Positions 52,866 to 62,261 of a DNA stretch of 64,000 bases are shown here, piece after piece. Both the position numbers and the translations under genes were made by a program. Position 1 is the stretch's first letter. Each line of letters opens with the position of its first letter. The stretch is from positions 35,635 through 99,634 of the forward strand of contig CAIXLY010000077.1 in NCBI GenBank assembly GCA_903920455.1, read 5' to 3'. The notes below the pieces were generated by a model. That model saw only the letters and a program-made list of their open reading frames with translations, did not search any database and had not been told where the DNA came from. The stretch is from an uncultured bacterium (lineage in GTDB: Bacteria; Bacteroidota; Bacteroidia; Chitinophagales; Chitinophagaceae).

Positions 52866-55800
52866 TTACTGCGCCAAAGATATCCTAACCTGAACGCCAC
52901 CCCTTGTATTTACAGATGGTGCTGCATTTGAAACGTAAGGGTTCATTCTTCGTTGATCAAAATACAGTTGCAGGTTTACTCGATTGCTTAATACATAATC
53001 AATAGTTGGCCGTATGCTGATGACTTGTTGCCCGCCGGTAGCAAATGCATTTGATTGATCTAGTCGAGAGTTTGAGTTGATGTCATCGCGGATGCTGAAA
53101 TCAAATGCGAAGGTGATGTCATTATTAACCTTGCTGCCAGTTTTTTCTTTTCCAATGTTCAATCTGAATGGAAGCGGGAAGCCTCGTTTTCTCCAACGCA
53201 TCCCAAAAGTTATTTCAGTTGATCTTATTTCACTGAGCTGAAAGTCGATCAAACTCATGCTCAGCTGTCTGGATTTTCTGAATTCTACTCGTCCTGACCA
53301 TTGACTTGGGGTTGTGAAGTCAATCCCAACTAATGGAGAAAACTGTTCTGATATCAACAGGTTGGGAACCAGGAAATAAGGAATGAAGTTTCCTGAAACA
53401 GTATCCAGGAAGGAAGGGAATCCGAACATCAAGGTATCTTGAAAAAGAAGCGCAGTATTAAAGCTATTCATACTCAAGGTTGAATTGTATCCATGAGTCA
53501 ATGTAAAATTAGACAGGTAGGGTTGTAAAGCTTCAATCCTGCTCAGTCCACTATAGGTCACCCTCCAATTTGGTTTTGGCAGATAGCCCTTGAATGGATT
53601 TGTTTTCACCGAACCTGTTTCTCCTGAGCCAATCAGTGAAATGCTATTCGGGTCTTTGTTGGTATAGGCTGCGATGAATGCCGGAACTAATACATCCTGG
53701 GCATATCGACCATAGCCTTTGTAATAACCATCTGATCCTACAACATTGCTGTATGGATTTTTCTCGCCTAATCGCTTTGATAATACTTTTCTGTTGTCTT
53801 CAAACTTTTTGAAGGTCTCGCTGGTAACATTTGGGTCGAACTTACCAAACAGGGTCTGAAAAGAAATAAAGCTGATGCTGAATCCCCCGCCGCCATATGC
53901 ACTTAGGGTATTGAAATTTCCAGTGCCTACTGTGTCTTTGAATAAGGTAGAGTAATTTTTACTGATGCTCTTGTCGAGGTTAAGGTCTACCAAGAAATCT
54001 CTCAGTGGCTCAACCTGGGCAGTAAGGCTCAGCTTCTGATCATAGTTCTGAAGAAAAAGGTTGTTCAGCATTGGGTCTTTGGTAACCAATCCTTTTTTGG
54101 CGATGTCTTGGAGCCAAGCTTGATTGGGTTGTTTGCCCATGATAAAATCAATACCAGGAGCCATGCTTCTCCAGTTCTGTCCCAAAAATTTGGTGCTGTC
54201 GGTATACCCCGGAAGAAATGTTGATCCTCCTTCATTGTATGTGACGCCAATTCTTTTTACTGCAGTAAGTGTTTTGAATAGTGCCTTTTCAATTTTTGAT
54301 AATTCAACTGCTTCCCTCTGCCTTACTTCCCTTTCAATTACTGCTGGTTTTTTCTTCTTGTCTTTGTCGGCTTTCGCAACATCTTCTTTTTTCTTTTTTT
54401 CTATTTTCTCTTTTTTCATCAACGGCTCTTCCTTTTTTTCTGTAGGTATTTGTGCCGCAGAGAAACTTGTTTTTCTGTTGTTGGATTCCATCGTTCCGGG
54501 CATGACGGCAGTTGGATTGATCATGGTAATCTTGTCTCCAGACGGATCAATATTTAAAGATGCTCTCTTGACTTTTGGTGGTGCAACAGTTGTTGTTTCA
54601 AGATCTTCTTCAGCCTCTCCTTTTTTGTCCTTTTTCTGCTTTACCTTTTTCTCTTTAATAACTTCTTCCCTAGGTACAACTTGGTCGGCAGCCCGAAGCA
54701 ACCTTGATTTGTTATATAGCTGTGTGAGGTTGAATTCTGCCGTGCCTCCAATTTGATTGCTGTTTTGTATCGTGTTTCCAAGATTGACTGCAAGCCTTGA
54801 TGCGCCCACCCAATTGTAGGTAGTTCTGTACGCAAGGTTAACAGTAGTCCAATCCAAAATTGGAATGCCAGACGTAGGAACATTGTAGGTGATGTCTGCA
54901 CTTTGGGTATACATCGTGTTCCGTCCGCCTTTCAGGAAATTCTTTCTGATTGAATCCATCTTGTCTCTTGTGTCAATCCTTCCAAATGGCTCATCCACTC
55001 TAGAATTATTCAAGGCTTTAAAATCCACATTCAATGAACGGGTTAGATCCCACCGCAGATTGTAGTTTCTGTCAATGATAAAATACTTGTCGTAGGTCTC
55101 TGGAATCAAAAATTTACCTCCACCGATATTGCGTGGCCTAATAGCGCCAAACTGTCTTCTGGTATCCATTCTAACGCCTATGAGTGATGGAACTGGATTA
55201 AAGTTTACGTTCCGAATAAAATCAAGCCAAGGGGTTTTCGCCTTGATGATTATTTTAAATGGCTCAATGTATTTAGGCTGTGCATTGTAATTGTATCCAA
55301 CACCTCCTTGCGACTTGTTTACCTGATTTTTATCAATGAGTGGATTGTGCTGACTCGTTTGTGTAACAGAATAGCTGAAGTCGAAGTTTGATATGCTCCA
55401 AAGCCTAATCTTCTTGTCAAATTTTGGAGTAAAACGAACATTGGTAAAATTGAAGGTTTTGATACCTGTGAAATCAACCGCATCACGTCTGATTGAATCT
55501 CTTTTGTTTTTATATAAATTTAATTTTTGTTTTAGCGTAATGTCTTTGTCATATGGGTCGTACTCAGGCGAACTAATCATTTGAGAAACATTCGCAAAGA
55601 ATGGAACTTCCAGTCCCAGTTTCTTTGGCAGGAGTTTGCCCAGTTGCAAGTTCGTAGAAAGATCGAACTGTTTGAAGTCGTCACGATATCTGTCATTTAC
55701 CCTTTGCTCGAGTTGCCCAAAGCCAATTGTATGAATGTTGGTTGACATTGAAATGCTTCCTAAATCAGCAAGCTGAAGGTTCATTTGACCAACTGCTGCC

Positions 55801-58800
55801 CAACCACCTTTTTCATTTAGTCCAGATAGCCTTAATTCATTAATCCATGCTTCTACGTTTACTGCTCTTCCTCCCCCAGGATCTTTTGCATTTTCAATCC
55901 CTGCGAGTACACCCCTTACTTCGCCGAGGTTTGGATTTCCCATGATGGAATAGATTTTTCCATTGATGGTTTTTCGATAGATGACTGTTGAGTTGTTGCT
56001 GTATAAATTTCTTTCGTTTTTAAGTTTCACCAATTCCTGCAATTCTATATTCAACTCATTTTCTTCAGGCCATATTACTTTTTCGTCTGTTGTTCCAAAT
56101 GGTGTTATTTTAAGTGGGTATTTTACTTCATAGAAGTTATTGATGTAGTCGTTTCCAATGCGCACCACTGCATATACTTCGCCGTCGTTGAGCTTTGTGT
56201 ATTCTGGTAAGCTCTCCGCATGATAGAACATTGACAGGCTGTTGTATTGTCGAAGATCATGGTTGAATGATTTGAATACAGCCCTGCCATCACCTTCCAA
56301 AAGGTTTGTGACATTCATGCTTAAGGACTGTTCATTTTGAAGGATATTAATTCCTCCATTGCTCAAAGTTTGAACGCGCTCTATACCAGGCGGTATTCTA
56401 TAGGGAACTGGACCCCTGCGGTCATTTTCTTCGATATTGACTGCCGATACATTAAATCGGGTGCTGCTATTGGCAAGATCGATTGGTTTATAGAGACCGC
56501 TGGTGTCTATGTCGTATCCAAATCTTCTCCAGTTATTTCGAACGAGATCAAGCTTTGCAAAACGTAGTACGGTTGAGTCCTCGAAATCTGTCAGGAACAT
56601 TCTGAAAAAGCGAATCGACTTGAAGTCGGGAATCTCACCAACTTTATTATTGTATGATGCAATGGGCACCCTAAATTGATACCAGATCTGATCTTGCTTT
56701 GTTCCATCAGACAGCGTTACATTGACTATTTTTTTATCTGCAATAAAGTTTTGCCCCACCTGCATCGCTGGATTGGTTGAAGGCTTGATGTCGATGCGGT
56801 ATTGAAAATACTCTTCCGCTTCATTGAGTGTATTGTCTCTGTTGAGGTCTTCTCCGTCTGGATATAAAGTGAATGCAGAGGCAAATTGAGCACCTGCTTT
56901 GGCAATTGGAGAATTCCCTTGTGGATTGTTGAAGTTTTTATAACGTGCTAGAATTCCTGCATTCTCTGTGTCATACGTTTCATCTCGATAATACTTGAAG
57001 TTGTCAGACGATGGATCCGCGATTGCAGTTTGGTATGCCTTGGAGTTGTTCCCATATCTTGATGCAAGGTCGCTCAGGTAGCCACTTCTTAGTTTTGTTT
57101 CTGCTGAATCTGTTAGTCCGTCTAATCCAACGTCTTGGTATGGTCTATCTGAAGGGGTATTGCTGAAGCCCTGCGTAACTTGTATTGGATTGAGTGGAGA
57201 ATTACCCCAGTTGGATGTTGCGGTTATTGAAGGAATACTCGGCGTTGGCAAACCATTTTCATAAAACCTTCGAGAATCTTTGAGGATGTCTTCAGAAATA
57301 TTTCCAAGATTGAGATAGAGTGATCCACCAACAGGGTTTGTGTTTTTTATGAATGGATCCAGAATCCAAAATTCAACAAATTCAATATTCGCAGTTTCGA
57401 AATCCGTTTGGTCTAGTCCCCGCATAATACCACCCCAACGTTGACTTGGATTTTTTAGTGTTCCATCAGTTTCAATATTCTCAGCGTCATAATTATACTG
57501 CCCTCTCTCTTTTGGATAATAGGAGAGGTCAAATGTTACAAGCTGGCTTTGTCCGAAGTCTGGTGTTCTTCTTGGGAAAATTTCTTGTTGTCCAACACTT
57601 CTCACACGAGGATCAGACAATTGGGCAATATCATTTCTAACCGGATTGCTTTGATTCCTTTTTTCTTGAAGTACGGGCTCGATATTATACCATGCGAGCT
57701 TTGCCCTATTCTTTCCGTAATCCAGGTTATCGAATGCGCTGGCCTCTGGGAACTTAATGTTGCCAGACCGATCAGTTGCACCAAACGGCGTTGATGCCAA
57801 TGCCCAACTTATCAATGGGAATCGCAAATCAATGCTTGACTTTGTTCCTTCAAAATCATCCAGATATATCAGGCCCTGTCCACCTTTACCAATTTGTGGT
57901 GCATGACCTGGCGTCATTTTTGCGGCCTCTGCTGAAACGCTAATGCTTGAGGTTCCGGTTGGCTCATAAAAAGGAAGTTTGCTCAGCCATTTATTCAACC
58001 TTGGAAGTTCTGTATTGTAGCTCAGGTCTAATCCTGTCATGCTGTTGCGAATAGGATCAGAACCGTATTCCATTTTGGTAAAGAATGGACGTTCACTTAG
58101 CCTAACCATACTTCCTCCCATTGAAAACTTTTCATTAAAGAGATAGTCCCATCGAAGACCCATATAGGTACGTTGCTGAACGCCAAACGTTGCGTTGTTC
58201 TCAAATTGCACGTTTACCGGTAGTCCCGATTGGGTGATGGCGCTGTTAATAATACGCAGGGTCCCAGAAAGGTAGTCAATGGTATAGTCAATATTTTCCT
58301 GCAGCGTTTGTCCTCCTGCAGTAACAGTTACAGATCCTTGTGGAATGTTAAAGGCGTTGAGAGAAATTTCCCCTGTTGATCCGCCGGACGACTTCGAGGT
58401 TCCTTTCATGATAAACCTATTCAGGTTTGCATAGGTTTGTGCGATGGCTTTGATGGTATCATACAAGGGGTAGAAAAGATATTTGTCTCGCAGTGAAGGG
58501 TCACTGGTAAATGCGTATTCGAGGTCACGGCCGAATGGTTCCAGCACAGGAAAAATCACCCTGCTTTGATTTGAGTTCACTGTGAAGCCTTCAACGAAAT
58601 CAAATACGCCATCTGGCTGAGGATCGTTTTGGTTGTTGAGTCGATCAAGGTTTAACAGTGTAATCAATGGAATACCCGCTTGATCTCCCTCTGGGATGTA
58701 TCTTTTTTCTCCACCTCCCGGTTCCTGGTACAATACGTTGAATTGAAAATCTTGTCGCTCTAGCTGACCATACCCAACAGGATAGATATTTTTCATCATT

Positions 58801-60332
58801 AGGTCCCACATCGGCAATGCTGTCCGTTGTGAGGTTCCTTTGAGCAATTTTAGAAAGAGTATATTTTGAACTCCACTTGCAGTGTCAACGGGAATGTCTC
58901 GTGCAAATTCACCAACTTGGTAAACTCTTCCATTGACCGTGTATTGATAAGCAACACCCAATACTTCGTCAGGTTGCAGTGTGACGTTAAGGGAGATGAA
59001 ACCAAGTTGCCTATTGAAGTAATATTGTGATGAGTCGAGTTTTCTTGCAAATGTTTTTTCGAAATCGCGTACAGGAAGTAGGCCAATGCTGTTGAGGTAA
59101 TTTACAATTTGAGCAGGGTTTCTGCTGCTCGGATTGCTGATTACTTTTGAGTACAAATCATTTGTTCCATTTGACGGTAGGGTGATTCCCGGCCTCGGAT
59201 TGATGGTTGGAGGTTGTTGATAGGGTTGATCTTCTCCGAGGTCCATCAATCCAACTACATCACGCGCATTGGTGGTAGACCCCATTCTGTTGGTTACCCA
59301 AACTTCAAGCCTTAAGAGTTGTACCTGGGAGTTGATGATGGGCAGATTTTTCATTGCCTTGTTATAATCCCGTCTGAAATGTTGCGCAAGAAGAAAGTGT
59401 CTGTTCTCCTCATATTCATCCGCTTTGATTTCAAACGGTGTGCTGCTTGAGCCACCTTTGAATCCGGCAGATTGTCTTTGAGAACGCTGACTCGCAAAAA
59501 CAGTAGAGACCCAAAGCTTACCAAACTGCAGCTGTGTTTTTATTCCGAACAGTTGTTGTGCACCAGGTATGAGTGTGCCCTTTGATGCAAATGAAGTGTT
59601 GCCCACTTCTATTTTTTTGAAGATGTCTTCCGCACCTCCGCTGTAATCCAGTTTTAATTGATTTTCAAAGTCGAATGTAGAGAGTGTATTGTAGCTGATC
59701 GGAAACTTCATCTTGTCTCCAATGTTACCAATCACATTAAGATTAGCCGCCATGTCAAAATCAAGTCCGCCGTTTCTTCTTGCCCTTTCTGGCAGGGTTG
59801 GGTTTTTGATGTTCTGCCCTTGGTATCCTGCAGTGATGTTGACTTCACCCTGTGGCTTGATGTCAATTTTTCCGTTGCCAAACAACCTGTTGAACAGGTC
59901 CTCGCCCATCTTCATCTTGGGCTTAACCAGTTTTCTATTGATTAAGCTGCTTGTGTTGGCGCGCTTTTGAAAATATTCACTTTCCGATTTTCTTGCTTGT
60001 AGGCGCATGAATTCATCAAAGCTGAGAGAGATGGGTTTTCTGAAATAGCTGTTTCCGATTTTTTCAACGATGTAGTACTCTTTTGTTTTTGGGTCGAAGC
60101 TAATCGAATCTTTTAGATTGGCTGGGTCTCTAAGATCAAATGGATTTTTTGATTTCACTGAAAACTTATCTCCTCTTCTGTCTTGAAGAGGATAGCGAAG
60201 TGTATCAACTGCAGGAACAGTGTCTTGTTGAACTTGGCTGCTATGCCAACGCGAAAATGCATTAGCCTGCATGCCGGTAGATGCGCTAATTAATAGGGTA
60301 AGCAATGTTATCTTAAATGATAACTGTTTCAA
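52866..60332 (-). CDS. sprA: SprA/Sov, T9SS outer-membrane translocon
   Basis: A 2488-residue exported protein (signal peptide 1-26, ending QANA). SprA is the giant single-chain beta-barrel through which T9SS cargo leaves the cell. The N-terminal KLVKPKMKMGEDLFNRLFGNGKIDIKPQGEVNI, the repeated barrel segments (AGYQGQNIKNPTLPERARR, FEGTKSSIDLRFPLISWALAS) and the closing strand YVSNAAPSVNTRGGVQVRISLAQ all fit. Residues about 1885-2015 form a Lys/Glu-rich low-complexity insert. Normal SprA length is about 2400 residues. ruvA lies 34 bp upstream on the same strand, an arrangement I recall from other Bacteroidota, so the two are probably co-transcribed. Confidence 0.95.
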   Translation of the reverse strand: MKQLSFKITLLTLLISASTGMQANAFSRWHSSQVQQDTVPAVDTLRYPLQDRRGDKFSVKSKNPFDLRDPANLKDSISFDPKTKEYYIVEKIGNSYFRKPISLSFDEFMRLQARKSESEYFQKRANTSSLINRKLVKPKMKMGEDLFNRLFGNGKIDIKPQGEVNITAGYQGQNIKNPTLPERARRNGGLDFDMAANLNVIGNIGDKMKFPISYNTLSTFDFENQLKLDYSGGAEDIFKKIEVGNTSFASKGTLIPGAQQLFGIKTQLQFGKLWVSTVFASQRSQRQSAGFKGGSSSTPFEIKADEYEENRHFLLAQHFRRDYNKAMKNLPIINSQVQLLRLEVWVTNRMGSTTNARDVVGLMDLGEDQPYQQPPTINPRPGITLPSNGTNDLYSKVISNPSSRNPAQIVNYLNSIGLLPVRDFEKTFARKLDSSQYYFNRQLGFISLNVTLQPDEVLGVAYQYTVNGRVYQVGEFARDIPVDTASGVQNILFLKLLKGTSQRTALPMWDLMMKNIYPVGYGQLERQDFQFNVLYQEPGGGEKRYIPEGDQAGIPLITLLNLDRLNNQNDPQPDGVFDFVEGFTVNSNQSRVIFPVLEPFGRDLEYAFTSDPSLRDKYLFYPLYDTIKAIAQTYANLNRFIMKGTSKSSGGSTGEISLNAFNIPQGSVTVTAGGQTLQENIDYTIDYLSGTLRIINSAITQSGLPVNVQFENNATFGVQQRTYMGLRWDYLFNEKFSMGGSMVRLSERPFFTKMEYGSDPIRNSMTGLDLSYNTELPRLNKWLSKLPFYEPTGTSSISVSAEAAKMTPGHAPQIGKGGQGLIYLDDFEGTKSSIDLRFPLISWALASTPFGATDRSGNIKFPEASAFDNLDYGKNRAKLAWYNIEPVLQEKRNQSNPVRNDIAQLSDPRVRSVGQQEIFPRRTPDFGQSQLVTFDLSYYPKERGQYNYDAENIETDGTLKNPSQRWGGIMRGLDQTDFETANIEFVEFWILDPFIKNTNPVGGSLYLNLGNISEDILKDSRRFYENGLPTPSIPSITATSNWGNSPLNPIQVTQGFSNTPSDRPYQDVGLDGLTDSAETKLRSGYLSDLASRYGNNSKAYQTAIADPSSDNFKYYRDETYDTENAGILARYKNFNNPQGNSPIAKAGAQFASAFTLYPDGEDLNRDNTLNEAEEYFQYRIDIKPSTNPAMQVGQNFIADKKIVNVTLSDGTKQDQIWYQFRVPIASYNNKVGEIPDFKSIRFFRMFLTDFEDSTVLRFAKLDLVRNNWRRFGYDIDTSGLYKPIDLANSSTRFNVSAVNIEENDRRGPVPYRIPPGIERVQTLSNGGINILQNEQSLSMNVTNLLEGDGRAVFKSFNHDLRQYNSLSMFYHAESLPEYTKLNDGEVYAVVRIGNDYINNFYEVKYPLKITPFGTTDEKVIWPEENELNIELQELVKLKNERNLYSNNSTVIYRKTINGKIYSIMGNPNLGEVRGVLAGIENAKDPGGGRAVNVEAWINELRLSGLNEKGGWAAVGQMNLQLADLGSISMSTNIHTIGFGQLEQRVNDRYRDDFKQFDLSTNLQLGKLLPKKLGLEVPFFANVSQMISSPEYDPYDKDITLKQKLNLYKNKRDSIRRDAVDFTGIKTFNFTNVRFTPKFDKKIRLWSISNFDFSYSVTQTSQHNPLIDKNQVNKSQGGVGYNYNAQPKYIEPFKIIIKAKTPWLDFIRNVNFNPVPSLIGVRMDTRRQFGAIRPRNIGGGKFLIPETYDKYFIIDRNYNLRWDLTRSLNVDFKALNNSRVDEPFGRIDTRDKMDSIRKNFLKGGRNTMYTQSADITYNVPTSGIPILDWTTVNLAYRTTYNWVGASRLAVNLGNTIQNSNQIGGTAEFNLTQLYNKSRLLRAADQVVPREEVIKEKKVKQKKDKKGEAEEDLETTTVAPPKVKRASLNIDPSGDKITMINPTAVMPGTMESNNRKTSFSAAQIPTEKKEEPLMKKEKIEKKKKEDVAKADKDKKKKPAVIEREVRQREAVELSKIEKALFKTLTAVKRIGVTYNEGGSTFLPGYTDSTKFLGQNWRSMAPGIDFIMGKQPNQAWLQDIAKKGLVTKDPMLNNLFLQNYDQKLSLTAQVEPLRDFLVDLNLDKSISKNYSTLFKDTVGTGNFNTLSAYGGGGFSISFISFQTLFGKFDPNVTSETFKKFEDNRKVLSKRLGEKNPYSNVVGSDGYYKGYGRYAQDVLVPAFIAAYTNKDPNSISLIGSGETGSVKTNPFKGYLPKPNWRVTYSGLSRIEALQPYLSNFTLTHGYNSTLSMNSFNTALLFQDTLMFGFPSFLDTVSGNFIPYFLVPNLLISEQFSPLVGIDFTTPSQWSGRVEFRKSRQLSMSLIDFQLSEIRSTEITFGMRWRKRGFPLPFRLNIGKEKTGSKVNNDITFAFDFSIRDDINSNSRLDQSNAFATGGQQVISIRPTIDYVLSNRVNLQLYFDQRRMNPYVSNAAPSVNTRGGVQVRISLAQ

Positions 60333-60366
60333 GAATTCGATAAAATTTGTTGGAGTAGAGTTCTAA

Positions 60367-60951
60367 TCAAATAAACTGGAGTGATTTTTTGATGAGTGAT
60401 TCTAGGGTGCTCTCTTCAGGATCAGCAGTGCGTGCCTTTTTTAAGGCAGACTCTGCAGTATTTTTTTGTATGCCCAATGCAATCAATGCATTGAGTGCAT
60501 CATGATCAATGCTGTGTTGTGAAAATCCGCCAGTAATTATTTCGTGACCTGATTTTACCATTTTATCGCGAAGCTCTAGGATGATTCTTTCTGCAGATTT
60601 TCTGCCGATTCCTTTTATTTTTTCAAGTGCCACTGCATTGCCCGATGCAATAGCATTTCTAAGCTCCTGTGGTTGCATGGAAGAAAGCATCATTCTGGCA
60701 GTGGATGCACCAACGCCATTTACATTAATGAGCTGTACAAATAATTCTTTTTCCGCCTGTTCAGCAAAGCCAAACAGCGTATGACCGTCTTCTTTAATTT
60801 GTAGGTGAGTGAGTAGTGTGCCCTGCTTCAAATCCTGTATCCTGGTGAAGGTATTCAGACTAATCTGTACTTCATAGCCAACACCTTGTACATCAATGTG
60901 CATGTATGAGGGTGTTTTTATTGTAAAGTTGCCTGTCAGACTAGCTATCAT
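60367..60951 (-). CDS. ruvA: Holliday junction branch migration protein RuvA
   Basis: A 194-residue DNA-binding subunit of the RuvABC resolvasome. An N-terminal OB fold (1-65, MIASLTGNFTIK and VDVQGVGYEVQIS-like strands) is followed by two helix-hairpin-helix units (LINVNGVGASTARMML near 73-88; LEKIKGIGRKSAERIIL near 108-124). A C-terminal helical domain (about 145-194) contacts RuvB. A TATCTTCG box on the minus strand at 60977-60970, 18 bases before the ATG, may be the promoter of a ruvA-sprA operon. Confidence 0.95.
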   Translation of the reverse strand: MIASLTGNFTIKTPSYMHIDVQGVGYEVQISLNTFTRIQDLKQGTLLTHLQIKEDGHTLFGFAEQAEKELFVQLINVNGVGASTARMMLSSMQPQELRNAIASGNAVALEKIKGIGRKSAERIILELRDKMVKSGHEIITGGFSQHSIDHDALNALIALGIQKNTAESALKKARTADPEESTLESLIKKSLQFI

Positions 60952-61071
60952 GGGCTGTAAATTCTGTAGCGAAGATACTAAATAAAGTTTAGGGAGTGGG
61001 CTTGGTGAAGTGCTGAACTTGTAACGCTTTCAGCCAAGGGGGTTAACTATTTTTTGATATCATTTCAACCC

Positions 61072-61110
61072 CTTCAACCGCCCAGCCTTCGGCTGGCAGG
61101 TTCAACCTCT
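61072..61110 (+). repeat. TTCAACC repeat with hairpin core, copy A (upstream of fabH)
   Basis: A 39-bp element: CTTCAACCG, then a core with CCAGCC-TTC-GGCTGG (hairpin at 61082-61096), then GGCAGG-type sequence and TTCAACCTCT. Degenerate TTCAACC-like units continue on both sides (61064-61130). It matches copy B at 38 of 39 positions when copy B is reverse-complemented. It lies between ruvA and fabH, about 50 bp before the fabH ATG. Confidence 0.85.
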
Positions 61111-61161
61111 TAAACTTCTATCAACCTGCCTTTCCCTATCTTTACATCCCAAAGAATTGAT

Positions 61162-62154
61162 ATGCAAAAGACGACTGCAGCCATCACCGCAATTGGCGGC
61201 TATGTTCCTGAGGATAAGCTGACCAACGCCGATCTTGAAAAGTTGGTGGATACGAATGATGAATGGATAAAATCCCGCACAGGAATTGATGAAAGGCGGA
61301 TTTTAAAAGGAGAGGGCAAGGCAACTTCTGATCTTGTTGTTCCTGCTGTAAAGGCATTGTGTGAAAAGAGGGGAATCGACCCCAACGAGATTGATTGCTT
61401 GATCGTAGCAACAATAACACCTGACATGTTTTTCCCGAGCACAGCCAATGTGAGTTGCGATAAGCTGGGCATTAAAAACGCCTGGGGATTTGATATTCTT
61501 GCTGCTTGCTCAGGTTTTTTATATGGCTTAACTACCGGTGCAGCGCTTATTGAAAGTGGGAGGTATAAAAAAGTAGTGGTTGTTGGTGCAGATAAAATGA
61601 GCTCGATTGTTGATTATACAGACAGAACCACCTGTATTCTTTTTGGTGATGGTGCTGGTGCAGTATTGCTAGAGCCCAATCACGAAGGGTATGGGGTGCT
61701 GGATAGTATTTTAAAAAGTGATGGAAGCGGCGGCAAATACTTGTATATGAAGGCAGGAGGGTCTTTGATGCCCTCGTCGGCCGAAACCGTTGCCAACAAA
61801 GAGCATTTTATTTTTCAAGACGGACAACCTGTTTTTAAATTTGCTGTTACAGGGATGGCTGATGTGAGTTACGAACTTATTGAGCGCAACAACCTGACGG
61901 CCGATGACATTGCATGGCTTGTACCGCACCAAGCCAACAAAAGGATAATCGATGCCACAGCAAGACGGATGGGCTTACCGGATGAAAAGGTGTTGATGAA
62001 TATCCAGCGATATGGTAATACAACGGCAGCAACAATTCCACTCTGCTTGTGGGATTTTCAGGATAAGATGAAGAAAGGCGATAATATTGTGCTTGCGGCA
62101 TTTGGTGGAGGATTTACCTGGGGAGCTACCTGGGTGAAATGGTTTATGGGTTGA
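61162..62154 (+). CDS. fabH: 3-oxoacyl-[acyl-carrier-protein] synthase III
   Basis: A 330-residue condensing enzyme that starts fatty acid synthesis from acyl-CoA and malonyl-ACP. The catalytic triad is visible: Cys116 in DILAACSGF, His256 in VPHQANKR and Asn286 in [11 protein letters not shown]. The N-terminus [29 protein letters not shown] is typical. A TATCTTTA box at 61137-61144 may be its -7 element. Its stop codon (TGA 62152-62154) falls inside the GGTTGAAGG unit that begins repeat copy B, so the repeat abuts or trims the end of the gene. Inverted repeat copies bracket it. Confidence 0.96.
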   Translation: MQKTTAAITAIGGYVPEDKLTNADLEKLVDTNDEWIKSRTGIDERRILKGEGKATSDLVVPAVKALCEKRGIDPNEIDCLIVATITPDMFFPSTANVSCDKLGIKNAWGFDILAACSGFLYGLTTGAALIESGRYKKVVVVGADKMSSIVDYTDRTTCILFGDGAGAVLLEPNHEGYGVLDSILKSDGSGGKYLYMKAGGSLMPSSAETVANKEHFIFQDGQPVFKFAVTGMADVSYELIERNNLTADDIAWLVPHQANKRIIDATARRMGLPDEKVLMNIQRYGNTTAATIPLCLWDFQDKMKKGDNIVLAAFGGGFTWGATWVKWFMG

Positions 62155-62240
62155 AGGAGTTGAGAGAAGTTGAGGAGGTTGAAGAGGTTGAACCTGCCAG
62201 TCGAAGGCTGGGCGGTTGAAGAAGTTGAGGAGGCAGGGGG
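62151..62240 (-). repeat. TTCAACC repeat with hairpin core, copy B (downstream of fabH)
   Basis: In reverse complement this region reads as TTCAACC/TCAACTT units around the same core as copy A; the 39-bp match is at 62183-62221 with one G/A difference inside the hairpin. Units recur every seven to nine bases on the side nearer fabH (62151-62190). It starts at the fabH stop codon and ends about 20 bp before the PLP-enzyme gene. The orientation is opposite to copy A. Confidence 0.85.
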
Positions 62241-62261
62241 TTTGTATTTAATTTTCTAATT

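Noticed and set aside
54124..54756. 210-residue ORF on the plus strand opposite the Lys-rich part of sprA
   Set aside because: It is the complement of a low-complexity Lys/Glu region, which gives a Phe/Ser-rich artificial translation; it has no start signal and no family.
61064..62240. fabH with inverted flanking repeats read as a composite transposon or insertion sequence
   Set aside because: There is no transposase gene, the repeats are not gene-sized ends, no target duplication is seen, and fabH is a normal core gene. A dispersed intergenic repeat is the simpler reading.
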